Positions 41,708-51,194 are shown, numbered from the stretch's first letter. The stretch: DNA of 64,000 nt from RH-AL1 sp965198495 (GCA_965198495.1 CBDAPL010000001.1:930001-994000); one strand, 5' to 3'. The notes: generated by a model not told the origin, from the sequence alone. Numbers and translations: made by a program.

Positions 41708-41813
41708 CCCCATGGTGAGGAACGCAAGGCGCACCTCGAATGCCGCGGCCTTTCCTCGAACCGCGATGAATCCTCGCGGTTCGAGACGATCCTTCGGACC
41801 TCACCGTGAGGGG
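41708..41813. repeat. Compound palindromic intergenic repeat between fdsA and fdsD
   Basis: An inner perfect hairpin has 12-bp arms, CTCGAACCGCGA (41755-41766) and TCGCGGTTCGAG (41774-41785), with a 7-base loop TGAATCC. Outer arms CCCCATGGTGAGG (41708-41720) and CCTCACCGTGAGGGG (41799-41813) also pair, with one mismatch and one extra base. The composition, with CATGGTGAGG and TCTCGAACC-like blocks, resembles intergenic palindromic elements common in Bradyrhizobium- and Rhodopseudomonas-type genomes. No second copy was noticed in this window. Confidence 0.75.
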
Positions 41814-41834
41814 ATTGGAACAGATACCGAAGCT

Positions 41835-44675
41835 CTACTCCGCCGCGATCGCTGGCAGTACGCGGGTCAGCGACTCGTCTTCCTCGTAGAACTTCGCCTG
41901 CCAGTCCGACATGCGGTTGGTCTTGCGGACCTGCACGGCGGTGACCTTGTATTCGGGGCAGTCGGTCGCCCAGTCGGTGTAGTCGGTGGTTATCACATTG
42001 GCGCCGGTCTTGGCGTGGTGGAACGTCGTGTAGACGACGCCCGGCTGCATGCGCTCGGATATCTTGCACTTCAGCGCAATGTCGCCGGAGCGGCTCTCCA
42101 GCGCGACGAGGTCGCCGTCGAGGATGCCGCGCTGTTCGGCATCAAACGGGTGGATCTCCAGCTTGTCCTCCTCGTGCCACATCGAGTTCGAGGTGCGCCT
42201 GGTTTGCGCCCCGACGTTGTACTGCGAGAGGATGCGGCCGGTCGTGAGAATGAGCGGGAAGCGCGGACCCGTGCGCTCCTCGGTCGGATGGAACTCGGTG
42301 ATCATGAACTTGCCCTTGCCGATCACGAAGCGGCCGATGTGCATCGTCGGCGTGCCATCGGGCGCCGCCTCGTTGCACGGCCACTGGATCGAGCCCAGTT
42401 CGTCGAGCTTCTGGAAGCTAACGCCGGCGAAGGACGGCGTGGTGGCCGCGATCTCGTCCATGATCTCGCTCGGATGCCTGTAGTGCATCTTGTAGCCGAG
42501 CGCCTCGGACAACATCATCGTGCCCTCCCAGTCGCCGTAGCCGCCGAGCGGCGCCATCACCTTGCGCACGCGTCCGATGCGGCGCTCGGCATTGGTGAAC
42601 GTGCCGTCCTTCTCGAGGAAGGACGCGCCGGGCAGGAACACGTGCGCGTACTTCGCCGTCTCGTTCAGGAAGATATCCTGGATGACCACGCATTCCATGT
42701 TCCGCAGGCCGCCGGTCACGTGGTGCGTGTCGGGGTCGGACTGGGCGATGTCCTCGCCCTGCACGTAGAGGCCCTTGAATGAGCCATCGACGGCCTCGTC
42801 AAGCATGTTGGTAATGCGCAGGCCAGGATCGCGATCGAGCGGCACGCCCCACAGCGTCTCGTAGATCTCGCGCGTGGCGTCGTCCGAAACGTGGCGGTAG
42901 CCGGGATATTCGTGCGGGAACGAACCCATGTCGCACGAGCCCTGCACGTTATTCTGGCCGCGCAGCGGGTTCACGCCGACGCCCTCGCGGCCGATGTTGC
43001 CGGTCGCCATGGCGAGGTTCGCCATGCCCATGACCATCGTCGAACCCTGCGAGTGCTCGGTGACGCCAAGCCCGTAGAAGATCGCGCCGTTGCCGCCAGT
43101 CGCGTAAAGGCGGGCGGCCGCGCGCAGGTCGGCGGCCGGCACGCCGATGACGTCGGCCTGGGCCTCGGGCGAGTGCCGCTCGTCGGCGACAAAACGCGCC
43201 CAAGACTCGAAATCATGCAGGTCACAGCGTTCGCGGATGTAGGTCTCGTCGATCAGCCCTTCGGTAACGACAACGTGGCTCATCGCGTTGATGAAGCCGA
43301 CGTTGGCCCCGGGCTTCAGCGGCAGGTGGTAGTCGGCCTTGATGTGAGGCGACTTGACGAGGTCGATCTTGCGCGGGTCGGCGACGATCAGCTTGGCACC
43401 GGCGCGAAGGCGCTTCTTCATGCGCGAGCCGAACACAGGATGGCCGTCGGTCGGATTGGCGCCGATGACGAGGATGACGTCGGATTGCTCAACCGACTTG
43501 AAGTCCTGCGTGCCGGCCGAGGTGCCGAGCGTTGTCTTCAGGCCGTAGCCGGTCGGCGAGTGGCAGACGCGGGCACACGTGTCGACGTTGTTGTTGCCGA
43601 AGGCGGCGCGCACCAGCTTCTGGACGAGGTAGGTCTCCTCGTTGGTGCAGCGCGACGAGGTGATACCGCCGATCGAATCCTTGCCGTACTTGGCCTGGAT
43701 GCGCTTGAACTCGGCGGCCGCAAAGGCGATCGCCTCCTCCCACGACACCTCGTGCCAGGGGTCGGTGATCGCCTTGCGGATCATCGGCTTGGTCATGCGA
43801 TCCTTGTGGGTCGCGTAGCCGTAGGCGAAACGCCCCTTGACGCAGCTGTGGCCCTCGTTGGCCTTGCCGACCTTCGCCGGCACCATCCGCACGACCTTGT
43901 CGCCCTGCATCTCGGCCTTGAAGGTACAACCGACGCCGCAATAGGCGCAGGTCGTGAGAACCGAATGCTCCGGCTTGCCCATCGCGATGACGGACTTCTC
44001 GTTCAGCGTCGCAGTGGGGCAGGCCTGCACGCAGGCGCCGCATGAGACGCATTCCGAATTGAAGAAATTGGTGCCGCCGGCCGACACCTTGCTGTCGAAG
44101 CCGCGACCCTGGATCGTCAGCGCGAAGGTACCCTGCACCTCTTCGCAAGCCCGGACGCAGCGATTGCAGACAATGCACTTGGAAGATTCGAACGTGAAGT
44201 AGGGGTTCGAGCTGTCCGTCGGGGCGTCAAGGTGGTTCTCGCCGGCGTAGCCGTAGCGAACCTCGCGCAGCCCGACCGCGCCAGCTTGGTCCTGCAGTTC
44301 GCAATCGCCGTTGGCCGAGCAGGTCAAGCAGTTCAGCGGATGATCGGAGATGTAGAGCTCCATCACGCCCTTGCGCAGCTTGGCGAGGCGGTCGTTTTGC
44401 GTATGCACCACCATGCCTTCGTCGGCCGGCGTCGTGCACGAGGCGGGTGTGCCGCGCCGCCCCTCGATCTCGACAAGGCACAGCCGGCACGATCCGAACG
44501 GCTCCAACGAATCCGTCGCGCAGAGGCGCGGGATCTTGGTGCCCATCGACATGGCGGCGGCCATGACCGAAGTGCCCTTCGGCACGCTCACCTGCTCGCC
44601 GTCGATCGTCAGCGTCACCGTCTCGGCCGAAGGGCGGATCGGCGTGCCGGAATTGAATTCCTCGATGAGGGACAT
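41835..44675 (-). CDS. fdsA: NAD-dependent formate dehydrogenase, alpha (molybdenum) subunit FdsA
   Basis: 946 residues. In order: an N-terminal 2Fe-2S domain (SCRLCLVEIEGRRGTPASC), a His/Cys iron-sulfur region, two 4Fe-4S clusters (CIVCNRCVRAC and CVSCGACVQACP), the 4Fe-4S motif of the molybdopterin domain (CAYCGVGCTFKAEMQGD), and the Mo-ligand Cys region ARVCHSPTGYGLKTTLG. A C-terminal molybdopterin-dinucleotide binding domain follows. It oxidises formate to CO2 on bis-MGD molybdenum and passes electrons to FdsB/FdsG for NAD+ reduction in the cytoplasm. It is part of the fdsGBA(C)D operon, 28 bases after fdsB; no fdsC is seen here. Confidence 0.96.
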   Translation of the reverse strand: MSLIEEFNSGTPIRPSAETVTLTIDGEQVSVPKGTSVMAAAMSMGTKIPRLCATDSLEPFGSCRLCLVEIEGRRGTPASCTTPADEGMVVHTQNDRLAKLRKGVMELYISDHPLNCLTCSANGDCELQDQAGAVGLREVRYGYAGENHLDAPTDSSNPYFTFESSKCIVCNRCVRACEEVQGTFALTIQGRGFDSKVSAGGTNFFNSECVSCGACVQACPTATLNEKSVIAMGKPEHSVLTTCAYCGVGCTFKAEMQGDKVVRMVPAKVGKANEGHSCVKGRFAYGYATHKDRMTKPMIRKAITDPWHEVSWEEAIAFAAAEFKRIQAKYGKDSIGGITSSRCTNEETYLVQKLVRAAFGNNNVDTCARVCHSPTGYGLKTTLGTSAGTQDFKSVEQSDVILVIGANPTDGHPVFGSRMKKRLRAGAKLIVADPRKIDLVKSPHIKADYHLPLKPGANVGFINAMSHVVVTEGLIDETYIRERCDLHDFESWARFVADERHSPEAQADVIGVPAADLRAAARLYATGGNGAIFYGLGVTEHSQGSTMVMGMANLAMATGNIGREGVGVNPLRGQNNVQGSCDMGSFPHEYPGYRHVSDDATREIYETLWGVPLDRDPGLRITNMLDEAVDGSFKGLYVQGEDIAQSDPDTHHVTGGLRNMECVVIQDIFLNETAKYAHVFLPGASFLEKDGTFTNAERRIGRVRKVMAPLGGYGDWEGTMMLSEALGYKMHYRHPSEIMDEIAATTPSFAGVSFQKLDELGSIQWPCNEAAPDGTPTMHIGRFVIGKGKFMITEFHPTEERTGPRFPLILTTGRILSQYNVGAQTRRTSNSMWHEEDKLEIHPFDAEQRGILDGDLVALESRSGDIALKCKISERMQPGVVYTTFHHAKTGANVITTDYTDWATDCPEYKVTAVQVRKTNRMSDWQAKFYEEDESLTRVLPAIAAE

Positions 44676-44703
44676 GGTTGTTTTCCTGTCTATACGGCGG
44701 GGA

Positions 44704-46263
44704 TCATTCGGCCGCGATGCGCTGCGGCACCGGCACGAAGTCCTCCGGAAAATGGGTCATCGCGCTTTTCACCGGGATCGGCGTCAGGCCGCCCATGGCG
44801 CAAAGCGAACCGTCGGTCATCGTCACGCAGAGGTCTTCGACGAGATCGAGATTCTTTTCGACATCGGTCCCGGCAATGATTTTCGCCATGGTTTCCATGC
44901 CGCGCACGGCGCCGATCCGGCACGGCGTGCACTTGCCGCAGCTCTCTGTGGCGCAGAACTCGAAGGCGAACTTGGCCTGTTGCGCCATATCGACCGTGTC
45001 GTCGAACACGACGATGCCGCCGTGGCCGATGAGGCCGGCCTTGGCGGCGAAGGCCTCGTAATCGAGCGGCGTGTCGAACAAGGCGGGCGGGAAGTACGCC
45101 CCGAGCGGACCGCCGACCATCGCCGCGCGCACCGGTCGGCCACTGGCCGTGCCGCCACCGAACCCGTCGACGATCTCGCCTAGGCTCGTGCCGAAAGCGA
45201 GTTCAATGAGGCCGCCGAACCTCACGTTGCCGCCGAGTTGGACGCAGAGCGTGCCGCGCGAGCGGCCCATGCCATAATCAGCGTAGGCTTTGGCGCCATG
45301 GCTCATGATCCACGGGACGGAGCAGAGCGAGATGACGTTGTTGACGGCGGTCGGCTTGCCGAACAGCCCCTGCAGCGCCGGCAGCGGCGGCTTGGCGCGC
45401 ACGACGCCGCGACGACCCTCAAGGCTCTCCAGCAGCGAAGTCTCCTCGCCGCAGATGTAGGCGCCGGCGCCGAGACGCGCGTGCAGGCGGAATGCCCGCC
45501 CGCAGCCGAGCACGCTGTCACCCAGCGCCCCATCGGCGCTGGCGATCTCGATCGCCCGGCTGATCGTCTTGAAGGCGTGCGGATATTCCGAGCGGATGTA
45601 AATGTAACCTTCGGTGGCGCCGACGGCGAGAGCGGCGATCGTCATGCCCTCGATGAGGCAGAACGGGTCACCTTCCATCATCATCCGGTCGGCGTAGGTG
45701 CCGCTGTCCCCCTCGTCGGCGTTGCAGACGATGTACTTCTGCGAGCCTTCGGCCTTGCGGACGGTGGTCCACTTGATCCCGGTCGGGAAGCCGGCCCCAC
45801 CGCGCCCGCGCAGACCCGATTGCGTCACCTGCTCGGTAATCGCCTCCCCACTCATGGCGATCGCGTTCTTGAGGCCGACGAACCCGCCGTGCGCGCGATA
45901 GTCCGCGATGTCGATGGGATCAATGATACCGCAGCGCTCGAAAGTGAGTCGCTGCTGTTTCGCGAGGAATGGCAGGTCCTCCGCCTTGCCGAGGCGCAGC
46001 GCGTGCGCGCCGCCGGTCAACATTCCGGCGGCGAGGAGACTGTCCAAGTCGCCCGGTTTGACCGGCCCATAGGCGATCCGCCCGTCCGGCGTGACCACCT
46101 CGACCATCGGTTCCAGCCAGAACAGGCCGCGCGAGCCGTTGCGGACGATCTTCACGTCTGTGCCCACGGCAGCTTGCGCCTTGGCGGCGAGCGCCTTGGC
46201 GATCTTGTCGGCGCCGACGGCGACCGCGGCCGCGTCGCAGGGAATGTAAACGGTGGCGGTCAC
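44704..46263 (-). CDS. fdsB: NAD-dependent formate dehydrogenase, beta (FMN/NAD) subunit FdsB
   Basis: 519 residues from the GTG at 46263, which overlaps the fdsG stop by 4 bases; a start at 46356 inside fdsG is not used. An N-terminal thioredoxin-like domain precedes the NuoF-like part with GRGGAGFPTGIKW (FMN), GAGAYICGEETSLLESLEG (NAD) and the 4Fe-4S site ESCGKCTPCRIG near 436. This subunit reduces NAD+. It sits between fdsG and fdsA in the usual order. Confidence 0.95.
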   Translation of the reverse strand: MTATVYIPCDAAAVAVGADKIAKALAAKAQAAVGTDVKIVRNGSRGLFWLEPMVEVVTPDGRIAYGPVKPGDLDSLLAAGMLTGGAHALRLGKAEDLPFLAKQQRLTFERCGIIDPIDIADYRAHGGFVGLKNAIAMSGEAITEQVTQSGLRGRGGAGFPTGIKWTTVRKAEGSQKYIVCNADEGDSGTYADRMMMEGDPFCLIEGMTIAALAVGATEGYIYIRSEYPHAFKTISRAIEIASADGALGDSVLGCGRAFRLHARLGAGAYICGEETSLLESLEGRRGVVRAKPPLPALQGLFGKPTAVNNVISLCSVPWIMSHGAKAYADYGMGRSRGTLCVQLGGNVRFGGLIELAFGTSLGEIVDGFGGGTASGRPVRAAMVGGPLGAYFPPALFDTPLDYEAFAAKAGLIGHGGIVVFDDTVDMAQQAKFAFEFCATESCGKCTPCRIGAVRGMETMAKIIAGTDVEKNLDLVEDLCVTMTDGSLCAMGGLTPIPVKSAMTHFPEDFVPVPQRIAAE

Positions 46264-46733
46264 GCGCGCGCCTCCGCGATAAGGTCGTCCACCGCGTGCA
46301 CATCGACGTTGCCCATCGGCTCGTCGTCGATCAGCACCGCCGGCGCACAGGCGCACAGACCGAGGCAGTATACCGGCTCAACCGTGATCGCGCCGTCCGC
46401 CGTCGTGCCATGCCAATCGACATCGAGTTTGCGCTTGAGTTCGTCCGACATGGCGACCACGCCGCGTGACTGGCAGGCCTCGGCGCGGCACACCTTGATG
46501 GTGCGGCGCCCGGGCGGGTGGTCCTTGAAGTCGTGGTAGAACGTTAAGGTGCCGTGGATCTCAGCGCGAGACAGGTTCAGCGCGTCAGCGAGCACGGGGA
46601 CGATCGCTTGGTCGACGTAGCCGAAACGCCCCATAAGGTCATGGAGGATCGGCAGCGTGGCGCCCTTTTCATCGGAGCGACGCGCGACGATGCGGGTTGC
46701 CTCGGCAAGGTCCCAGCGCTCGAAAACAGGCAT
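46260..46733 (-). CDS. fdsG: NAD-dependent formate dehydrogenase, gamma (2Fe-2S) subunit FdsG
   Basis: 157 residues. It is NuoE-like, with LMGRFGYVDQAIVPVLADAL, HGTLTFYHDFKDHPPGRRTI and 2Fe-2S cysteines in CRAEACQSRG and CLGLCACAPAV. It relays electrons between FdsA and FdsB. The ATG has GGTGGGAA just upstream. It is the first gene of the operon; 76 bases upstream lies a LysR-type palindrome. Confidence 0.94.
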   Translation of the reverse strand: MPVFERWDLAEATRIVARRSDEKGATLPILHDLMGRFGYVDQAIVPVLADALNLSRAEIHGTLTFYHDFKDHPPGRRTIKVCRAEACQSRGVVAMSDELKRKLDVDWHGTTADGAITVEPVYCLGLCACAPAVLIDDEPMGNVDVHAVDDLIAEARA

Positions 46734-46808
46734 TTCCCACCTACGTTTTTATAATCGCTCAAAAAAGCACCTAATCCGCCGTACAATCAATACCGGCGTA
46801 CCGTGCCG

Positions 46809-46827
46809 CGATAGAACATCACTATCG
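46809..46827. promoter_or_regulatory. LysR-type operator upstream of fdsG
   Basis: CGATAG (46809-46814) and CTATCG (46822-46827) form a perfect 6-bp inverted repeat around AACATCA, containing the T-N11-A core typical of LysR-type regulators. It lies 76-94 bases before the fdsG ATG, between the LysR gene and the operon. The LysR protein encoded just upstream is the obvious binder, by inference. Confidence 0.65.
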
Positions 46828-46839
46828 AAAACTTCTGTT

Positions 46840-47784
46840 TCAAGTCCGATTGCGCGGCATCTGCCGAACGGCTAGCCGTTCGGCTTCCTGGACCAGCGCG
46901 TTGATGAGCGGACTTATTGCATAACGTTGCGACACGACGAGGCCGACGAGATGCGTAATCTCCGGCTGAACGATCGCAATTGCCCGTATCCCGGGCGGCA
47001 GGCCGATTGTTTCCGTCAGGCCGGACGGCACGATGCTCGACCAGCGGCCCGTTGCCACATGTGCCAACAGGGCAATGAGTGAATCGGTCTCAAGCGCGGT
47101 CTCTTGGCGGGCCCCCGCTTCGCCCAGCATCTGGTCAATGATGCGCCGGTTCTGCATATCAGGCGTCATCAGGCACAATGGCAAGCCGCCGAGGTCGTGC
47201 CATGCGATTGTCTCGCGGCGGCCGAGCGGGGCGTCCTCGCTGATCAGCAGTCGGTAGGCCTCGCGGTAAAGCGGAACCGTCTTGACATCGCCGAGCGGCT
47301 CGTTGTCGAGATAAGTCAAACCAGCCTCGACGGCGAGATTGCTAAGCTGATCGAAGATCCCGCTCGATGAATTCGACCGGATAGAGAAGCGCACTGTCGG
47401 ATGCGCGTCACGAAACGGCGTCGTCAGCGCCGGCACCATCGCCAGCGCGGTCGGGATCACGGCCATTCGGATGTGGCCGGAGAGGCCGCGCTTCAAGGCA
47501 TCGAGATCCTGGCGCATAGCCTGGGCGTCTCCCACGATCCTACGTGCCCACGACAACACGTGTTCGCCTTCGGGCGTAAAACCCTGGAAGCGCGAGCTGC
47601 GCCGCACGATGACGACGCCGAGCACCTCCTCGAGCTGCTTGAGTCCGGCGGACATTGTCGGCTGCGTGACGCCGCAGGCCAAGGCCGCCTTGCCGAAGTG
47701 CTGCTCGCGCGCGAGGGCGAGCACATAATTGAGTTTGTCGATCAAGCTTGATGGTCCAGGTTCGCTCCGATCAGCGGGGAGCAC
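46840..47784 (-). CDS. LysR-type regulator, probable FdsR-like activator of formate dehydrogenase
   Basis: 314 residues with a GTG start; a TTG at 47745 is an alternative that fits the family start better. The winged helix-turn-helix is at about 20-45 (ALAREQHFGKAALACGVTQP, TMSAGLKQLEEVLGV), and the substrate-binding domain follows (MAVIPTALAMVPALTTPF). It is encoded directly upstream of and in the same direction as fdsG, with a T-N11-A palindrome between. FdsR in Cupriavidus controls fds genes from the same position, so this is likely its counterpart. The co-inducer, probably formate, is inferred. Confidence 0.8.
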   Translation of the reverse strand: MLPADRSEPGPSSLIDKLNYVLALAREQHFGKAALACGVTQPTMSAGLKQLEEVLGVVIVRRSSRFQGFTPEGEHVLSWARRIVGDAQAMRQDLDALKRGLSGHIRMAVIPTALAMVPALTTPFRDAHPTVRFSIRSNSSSGIFDQLSNLAVEAGLTYLDNEPLGDVKTVPLYREAYRLLISEDAPLGRRETIAWHDLGGLPLCLMTPDMQNRRIIDQMLGEAGARQETALETDSLIALLAHVATGRWSSIVPSGLTETIGLPPGIRAIAIVQPEITHLVGLVVSQRYAISPLINALVQEAERLAVRQMPRNRT

Positions 47785-47973
47785 CTTTAGGCCGAACCGC
47801 TTGCGTGTTCCTTAAGTCGGCAAGCATAACTCCCGGGCATCTGGCGACAGTGCCGCCACGTCCTCAATGCCCCTCCGGACGCTTTCTGAATGAAGTGCCG
47901 ACGATCGCATTCACCCAATTCACCAGGGCCGCGTCAATGGGCATCGTCAAAGCTGCGTCCGGGGCGGACGATG

Positions 47974-49269
47974 TCAGTCGAGCGAGCGGCCGCGCGTCTC
48001 CGGCATAAGGAACGCCGCGATAGCGCCAACCACGCTGATCGCCACGAGGTAGTAGGCCGGCGCGAGCTTGTCGCCGGTGACCGCGATGAGCTTGTTGATC
48101 ACGTAGTTGGTCGTGCCGCCGAAGACGGTGACGCTGAAGGCGTAGACGATCGAGAGGCCGGCGCTTCGCACCGCGCGCGGCAGCGATTCGGGGATGCCGA
48201 CGATGACGGCCGCGGCGTTGATGGACGAGAGCGCCGAAAGAAGGAAGGTCACGCCGTAGACCGCCGCCGGATTTGGCCTTTGCGTCAGCAGGTAGAAGGC
48301 GGGGATCGCGATGACGACGATCGCGACGCGCGGGACGATCATGACCGGTCGGCGACCGATCCGGTCGGCGAGCCAGCCGCCGGCGAGCGGGAAGATCACC
48401 GAAGCCGCGCCGAGCGCGATCGTCGTGCCGGTGGACGCCGCGAGCGAGAGGCCGAGCGTCGACTTGGCGTAAGTGGGCATGTTGGTGCCGACGAAATTCG
48501 ACACCGTCGCCGCCATGATGACGAGGAAGTTGAGGAGCAGCATGCGGCCGTGATCGCGAAACAGGCGTCTGAGCACGTCCAGCGTCGAGGCGGCGGTGTC
48601 GCCATCCTCGTTCGCGCCGGCCGTCTCCGGCAAGTGGTTGCGGATGACGAGTCCGACCGGGACGATGGCGACGCCGACGAGGAAAGGGATGCGCCAGCCC
48701 CATTCCTGCATAGAGTTCTTGCTAAGCGTGACCGCGAGCAAAAAGCCGATAGTGCCGGCGAGCAGCGAGGCGATGCCCTGGCTGGCGATCTGCCAGCTGG
48801 CGATGAAGCCGCGACGCGCCGGCGGCGCCGCCTCCAGCAGGTAGGCGGTCGAGGGTCCCACCTCGCCGCCGAGCGCGAAACCCTGGATCAGCCGCCCGGA
48901 TATGACCAGCACCTGAGCCCAGACGCCGATCGTGGCGTAGCCCGGCGTCGCCGCCAGCATCAGCATGCCGAGCGCCATCATCGCGATCGTCAGCACCATC
49001 GCCGGCTTGCGCCCGGCGCGATCGGCGAAGGCGCCGATGACGATGCCGCCAATCGGCCGCGTGGCGAAGCCGATGCCGAAGATGGCGAGCGACGAGAGCA
49101 GGCTCGACATCGGATCCTTCGAGGGGAAGAAGCTCTCGCCGATCGATGTGGCGAAGAAGGCGTAGGTGGTGAAATCGTAGAATTCGAGCGCGTTGCCGAG
49201 GATGACGGCTGCGACGGCGCGACGCTCCAGCGGCGGGTGGTCTCGAACGTCAGACGTGGCGGTCATCAA
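47974..49269 (-). CDS. MFS transporter, metabolite:H+ symporter (MHS) family
   Basis: 431 residues and about twelve hydrophobic segments. The MHS signatures are present: NALEFYDFTTYAFFATSIGE near the N terminus, GIGFATRPIGGIVIGAFADR with AGRKPAM (MFS loop 2-3 motif), and GGWLADRIGRRPVM for the second half. Members take up organic acids or osmolytes such as ketoglutarate, shikimate or betaine; the substrate cannot be read here. It is divergent from the sulfite-oxidase-like gene and may or may not be controlled by the LysR gene 190 bases away. Confidence 0.85.
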   Translation of the reverse strand: MMTATSDVRDHPPLERRAVAAVILGNALEFYDFTTYAFFATSIGESFFPSKDPMSSLLSSLAIFGIGFATRPIGGIVIGAFADRAGRKPAMVLTIAMMALGMLMLAATPGYATIGVWAQVLVISGRLIQGFALGGEVGPSTAYLLEAAPPARRGFIASWQIASQGIASLLAGTIGFLLAVTLSKNSMQEWGWRIPFLVGVAIVPVGLVIRNHLPETAGANEDGDTAASTLDVLRRLFRDHGRMLLLNFLVIMAATVSNFVGTNMPTYAKSTLGLSLAASTGTTIALGAASVIFPLAGGWLADRIGRRPVMIVPRVAIVVIAIPAFYLLTQRPNPAAVYGVTFLLSALSSINAAAVIVGIPESLPRAVRSAGLSIVYAFSVTVFGGTTNYVINKLIAVTGDKLAPAYYLVAISVVGAIAAFLMPETRGRSLD

Positions 49270-49355
49270 AACCCATGAAGCATAAGCCCAGGCTGCTTGC
49301 CCTTCTCAGGTATCGGCGAGAGAAGGGCAAGCAGCCGAAGACTGAAGAGAATGAC

Positions 49356-50021
49356 ATGAGCACGGAAGACGACACCCCGCCCGATTCCAAGCTGACCCGC
49401 TCGAAGCGGCGCTGGGCGGAGGAGGGCAAGTTTCTCACCGGCCATGCGTCGCGCGCGGCCGAGGATCGCCTACCGCCGGGGCAGCACCTCGTGCGCGACT
49501 GGCCGGTGCTCGATCTCGGCGTCACCCCCAACGTGCCGCGCGAGCGCTGGACACTCGACGTCGATGGCGCGGTGGAGCATCGCCTGCATTGGGACTGGAC
49601 GACTTTCCAGAGACAGAAGCAGGCCCACCTCGTCACCGACATCCATTGCGTCACGACCTGGTCACGCTACGATAACGTCTGGCAGGGCCTGCCCACCCGC
49701 GCGCTGCTCGACCTCGTTCAGCCGCGTGAGGACGCGACCTTCGTGGTGCTGGCGTCGTCGGACGGGTACACGACCAACCTGCCGCTCGAAGATTTCGCCG
49801 CGCCGGACGCGATGATCGTGCATTCCTGGGACGGCAAGCCGCTGACGCGCGATCACGGCGGCCCGGTGCGGCTGATCGTGCCGCATCTCTACCTTTGGAA
49901 GAGCGCGAAATGGCTGAAGGCGATCACCTTCAAGACCGCCGACGAGCCGGGCTTCTGGGAAACACGCGGCTACCATGATCGCGGCGATCCCTGGACCGAG
50001 CAGCGCTACAGCGATGATTGA
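49356..50021 (+). CDS. Sulfite-oxidase-like molybdopterin oxidoreductase
   Basis: 221 residues from the ATG at 49356; the frame is open upstream but that part is basic and not family-like. Features: PPGQHLVRDWPVLDLGVTPN, the molybdenum-ligand Cys in DIHCVTTWSRYDNVWQG, and VRLIVPHLYLWKSAKWLKAI with GFWETRGYHDRGDPW. This is the cytosolic single-domain YedY/SorA-type group often annotated as sulfite oxidase-like oxidoreductase. No signal peptide, heme or dimerisation domain is seen. dapE follows after 15 bases. Confidence 0.88.
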   Translation: MSTEDDTPPDSKLTRSKRRWAEEGKFLTGHASRAAEDRLPPGQHLVRDWPVLDLGVTPNVPRERWTLDVDGAVEHRLHWDWTTFQRQKQAHLVTDIHCVTTWSRYDNVWQGLPTRALLDLVQPREDATFVVLASSDGYTTNLPLEDFAAPDAMIVHSWDGKPLTRDHGGPVRLIVPHLYLWKSAKWLKAITFKTADEPGFWETRGYHDRGDPWTEQRYSDD

Positions 50022-50036
50022 ACATAGATTTCGGCG

Positions 50037-51194
50037 ATGACCGTCTCCGCCCTTGCCATCGCGCAGGATCTCCTGCGCTGCCCCTCGATCACGCCGGCCG
50101 ACGCTGGCGCGCTCGACGCGTTGCGGCGCCTGCTCGACGCGCACGGCTACGCGACGCAGCGCGTGACCTTCGCCGAGCCCGGTACGCCCGACATTGACAA
50201 TCTCTACGCGCGCCTGGGCACCGGCGCGCCGTACCTGCTCTTCGCCGGGCATACGGACGTGGTGCCGCCGGGCGCGCGGGAGGCGTGGCGGTACGATCCG
50301 TTCGCCGCCAGCGTCGCCGATGGCGTGCTCTACGGACGCGGCGCGCAGGACATGAAGGGCGGTATCGCCGCCTTCGCGGCGGCGGCACTCGCGCATGTCG
50401 CCGAGTATGGGCCGCCGAAAGGCTCGATCGGCTTCCTCATCACCGGCGATGAGGAAGGGCCGGCGATCAACGGCACGGTGAAGTTGCTCGACTGGGCACA
50501 TGCCAGGGGCGAGCGCTTCGACCATTGCATCGTCGGCGAGCCGACCAGCCGCGCGGCGCTGGGCGACATGATCAAGATCGGGCGGCGCGGGTCGCTCAAC
50601 GGGCGCGTCGTCGTGCAAGGGCGGCAGGGCCACGTCGCCTATCCCGCTAAGGCCGACAATCCGATTCCGGCGATGCTCAGGGTGTCGGCGGCACTCATGG
50701 AGACGCTCGACGCGGGCACGGTCGACTTCGAAGCGTCGAACCTCGAGATCACCAGCATCGATGTCGGCAACGCCGCCGCCAATGTCATTCCGGCCGCCGC
50801 GCGCGCCGCCTTCAACATCCGATTCAACGATAAATGGACCGCCGAAAATCTCGCGGCACTCGTCACCGAGCGGGTGCGCGCGGCGGCCGGCGATGCCGAC
50901 GCCCGCGTGACGCTTCTGCCTTGCAACGCGCCGTCTTTCCTGACGCCGCGCTCGCCTTTCACCGACCTCGTCAGCGCGGCCATCGCGGCCGAGACAGGCC
51001 GCAAGCCGGAGCTTTCCACCAGCGGCGGCACGTCGGACGCCCGCTTCATCCAGCGATACTGCCCGGTTCTCGAGCTGGGGCTCGTCGGCGACACGATGCA
51101 CATGGTCGATGAGCGCGTGCCGGTCGCCGATCTGGAACGGCTGACCGCGATCTACCGCAGTATCATCGCGGCCTATTTCGGCCAGAACGACTAG
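50037..51194 (+). CDS. dapE: Succinyl-diaminopimelate desuccinylase DapE
   Basis: 385 residues, family length. M20 peptidase-type zinc motifs: LFAGHTDVVPPG (His, Asp), GVLYGRGAQDMKGGIAAFAA (Asp), ITGDEEGPAINGT (catalytic Glu and metal Glu), and the C-terminal STSGGTSDARFIQRYCPVLE with EGDTMHM-like VGDTMHMVDERVPVADLERL. It hydrolyses N-succinyl-LL-diaminopimelate in lysine and cell-wall synthesis. It lies 15 bases after the oxidoreductase gene; function is unrelated to neighbours. Confidence 0.96.
   Translation: MTVSALAIAQDLLRCPSITPADAGALDALRRLLDAHGYATQRVTFAEPGTPDIDNLYARLGTGAPYLLFAGHTDVVPPGAREAWRYDPFAASVADGVLYGRGAQDMKGGIAAFAAAALAHVAEYGPPKGSIGFLITGDEEGPAINGTVKLLDWAHARGERFDHCIVGEPTSRAALGDMIKIGRRGSLNGRVVVQGRQGHVAYPAKADNPIPAMLRVSAALMETLDAGTVDFEASNLEITSIDVGNAAANVIPAAARAAFNIRFNDKWTAENLAALVTERVRAAAGDADARVTLLPCNAPSFLTPRSPFTDLVSAAIAAETGRKPELSTSGGTSDARFIQRYCPVLELGLVGDTMHMVDERVPVADLERLTAIYRSIIAAYFGQND

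Noticed and set aside
47890..49278. 462-codon frame opposite the MFS transporter
   Set aside because: Very Arg/Asp/Glu-rich mirror of a membrane protein with no recognisable motif or ribosome-binding site.
49662..51101. 479-codon minus-strand frame opposite dapE and the oxidoreductase
   Set aside because: Mirror of well-identified genes, no family resemblance.
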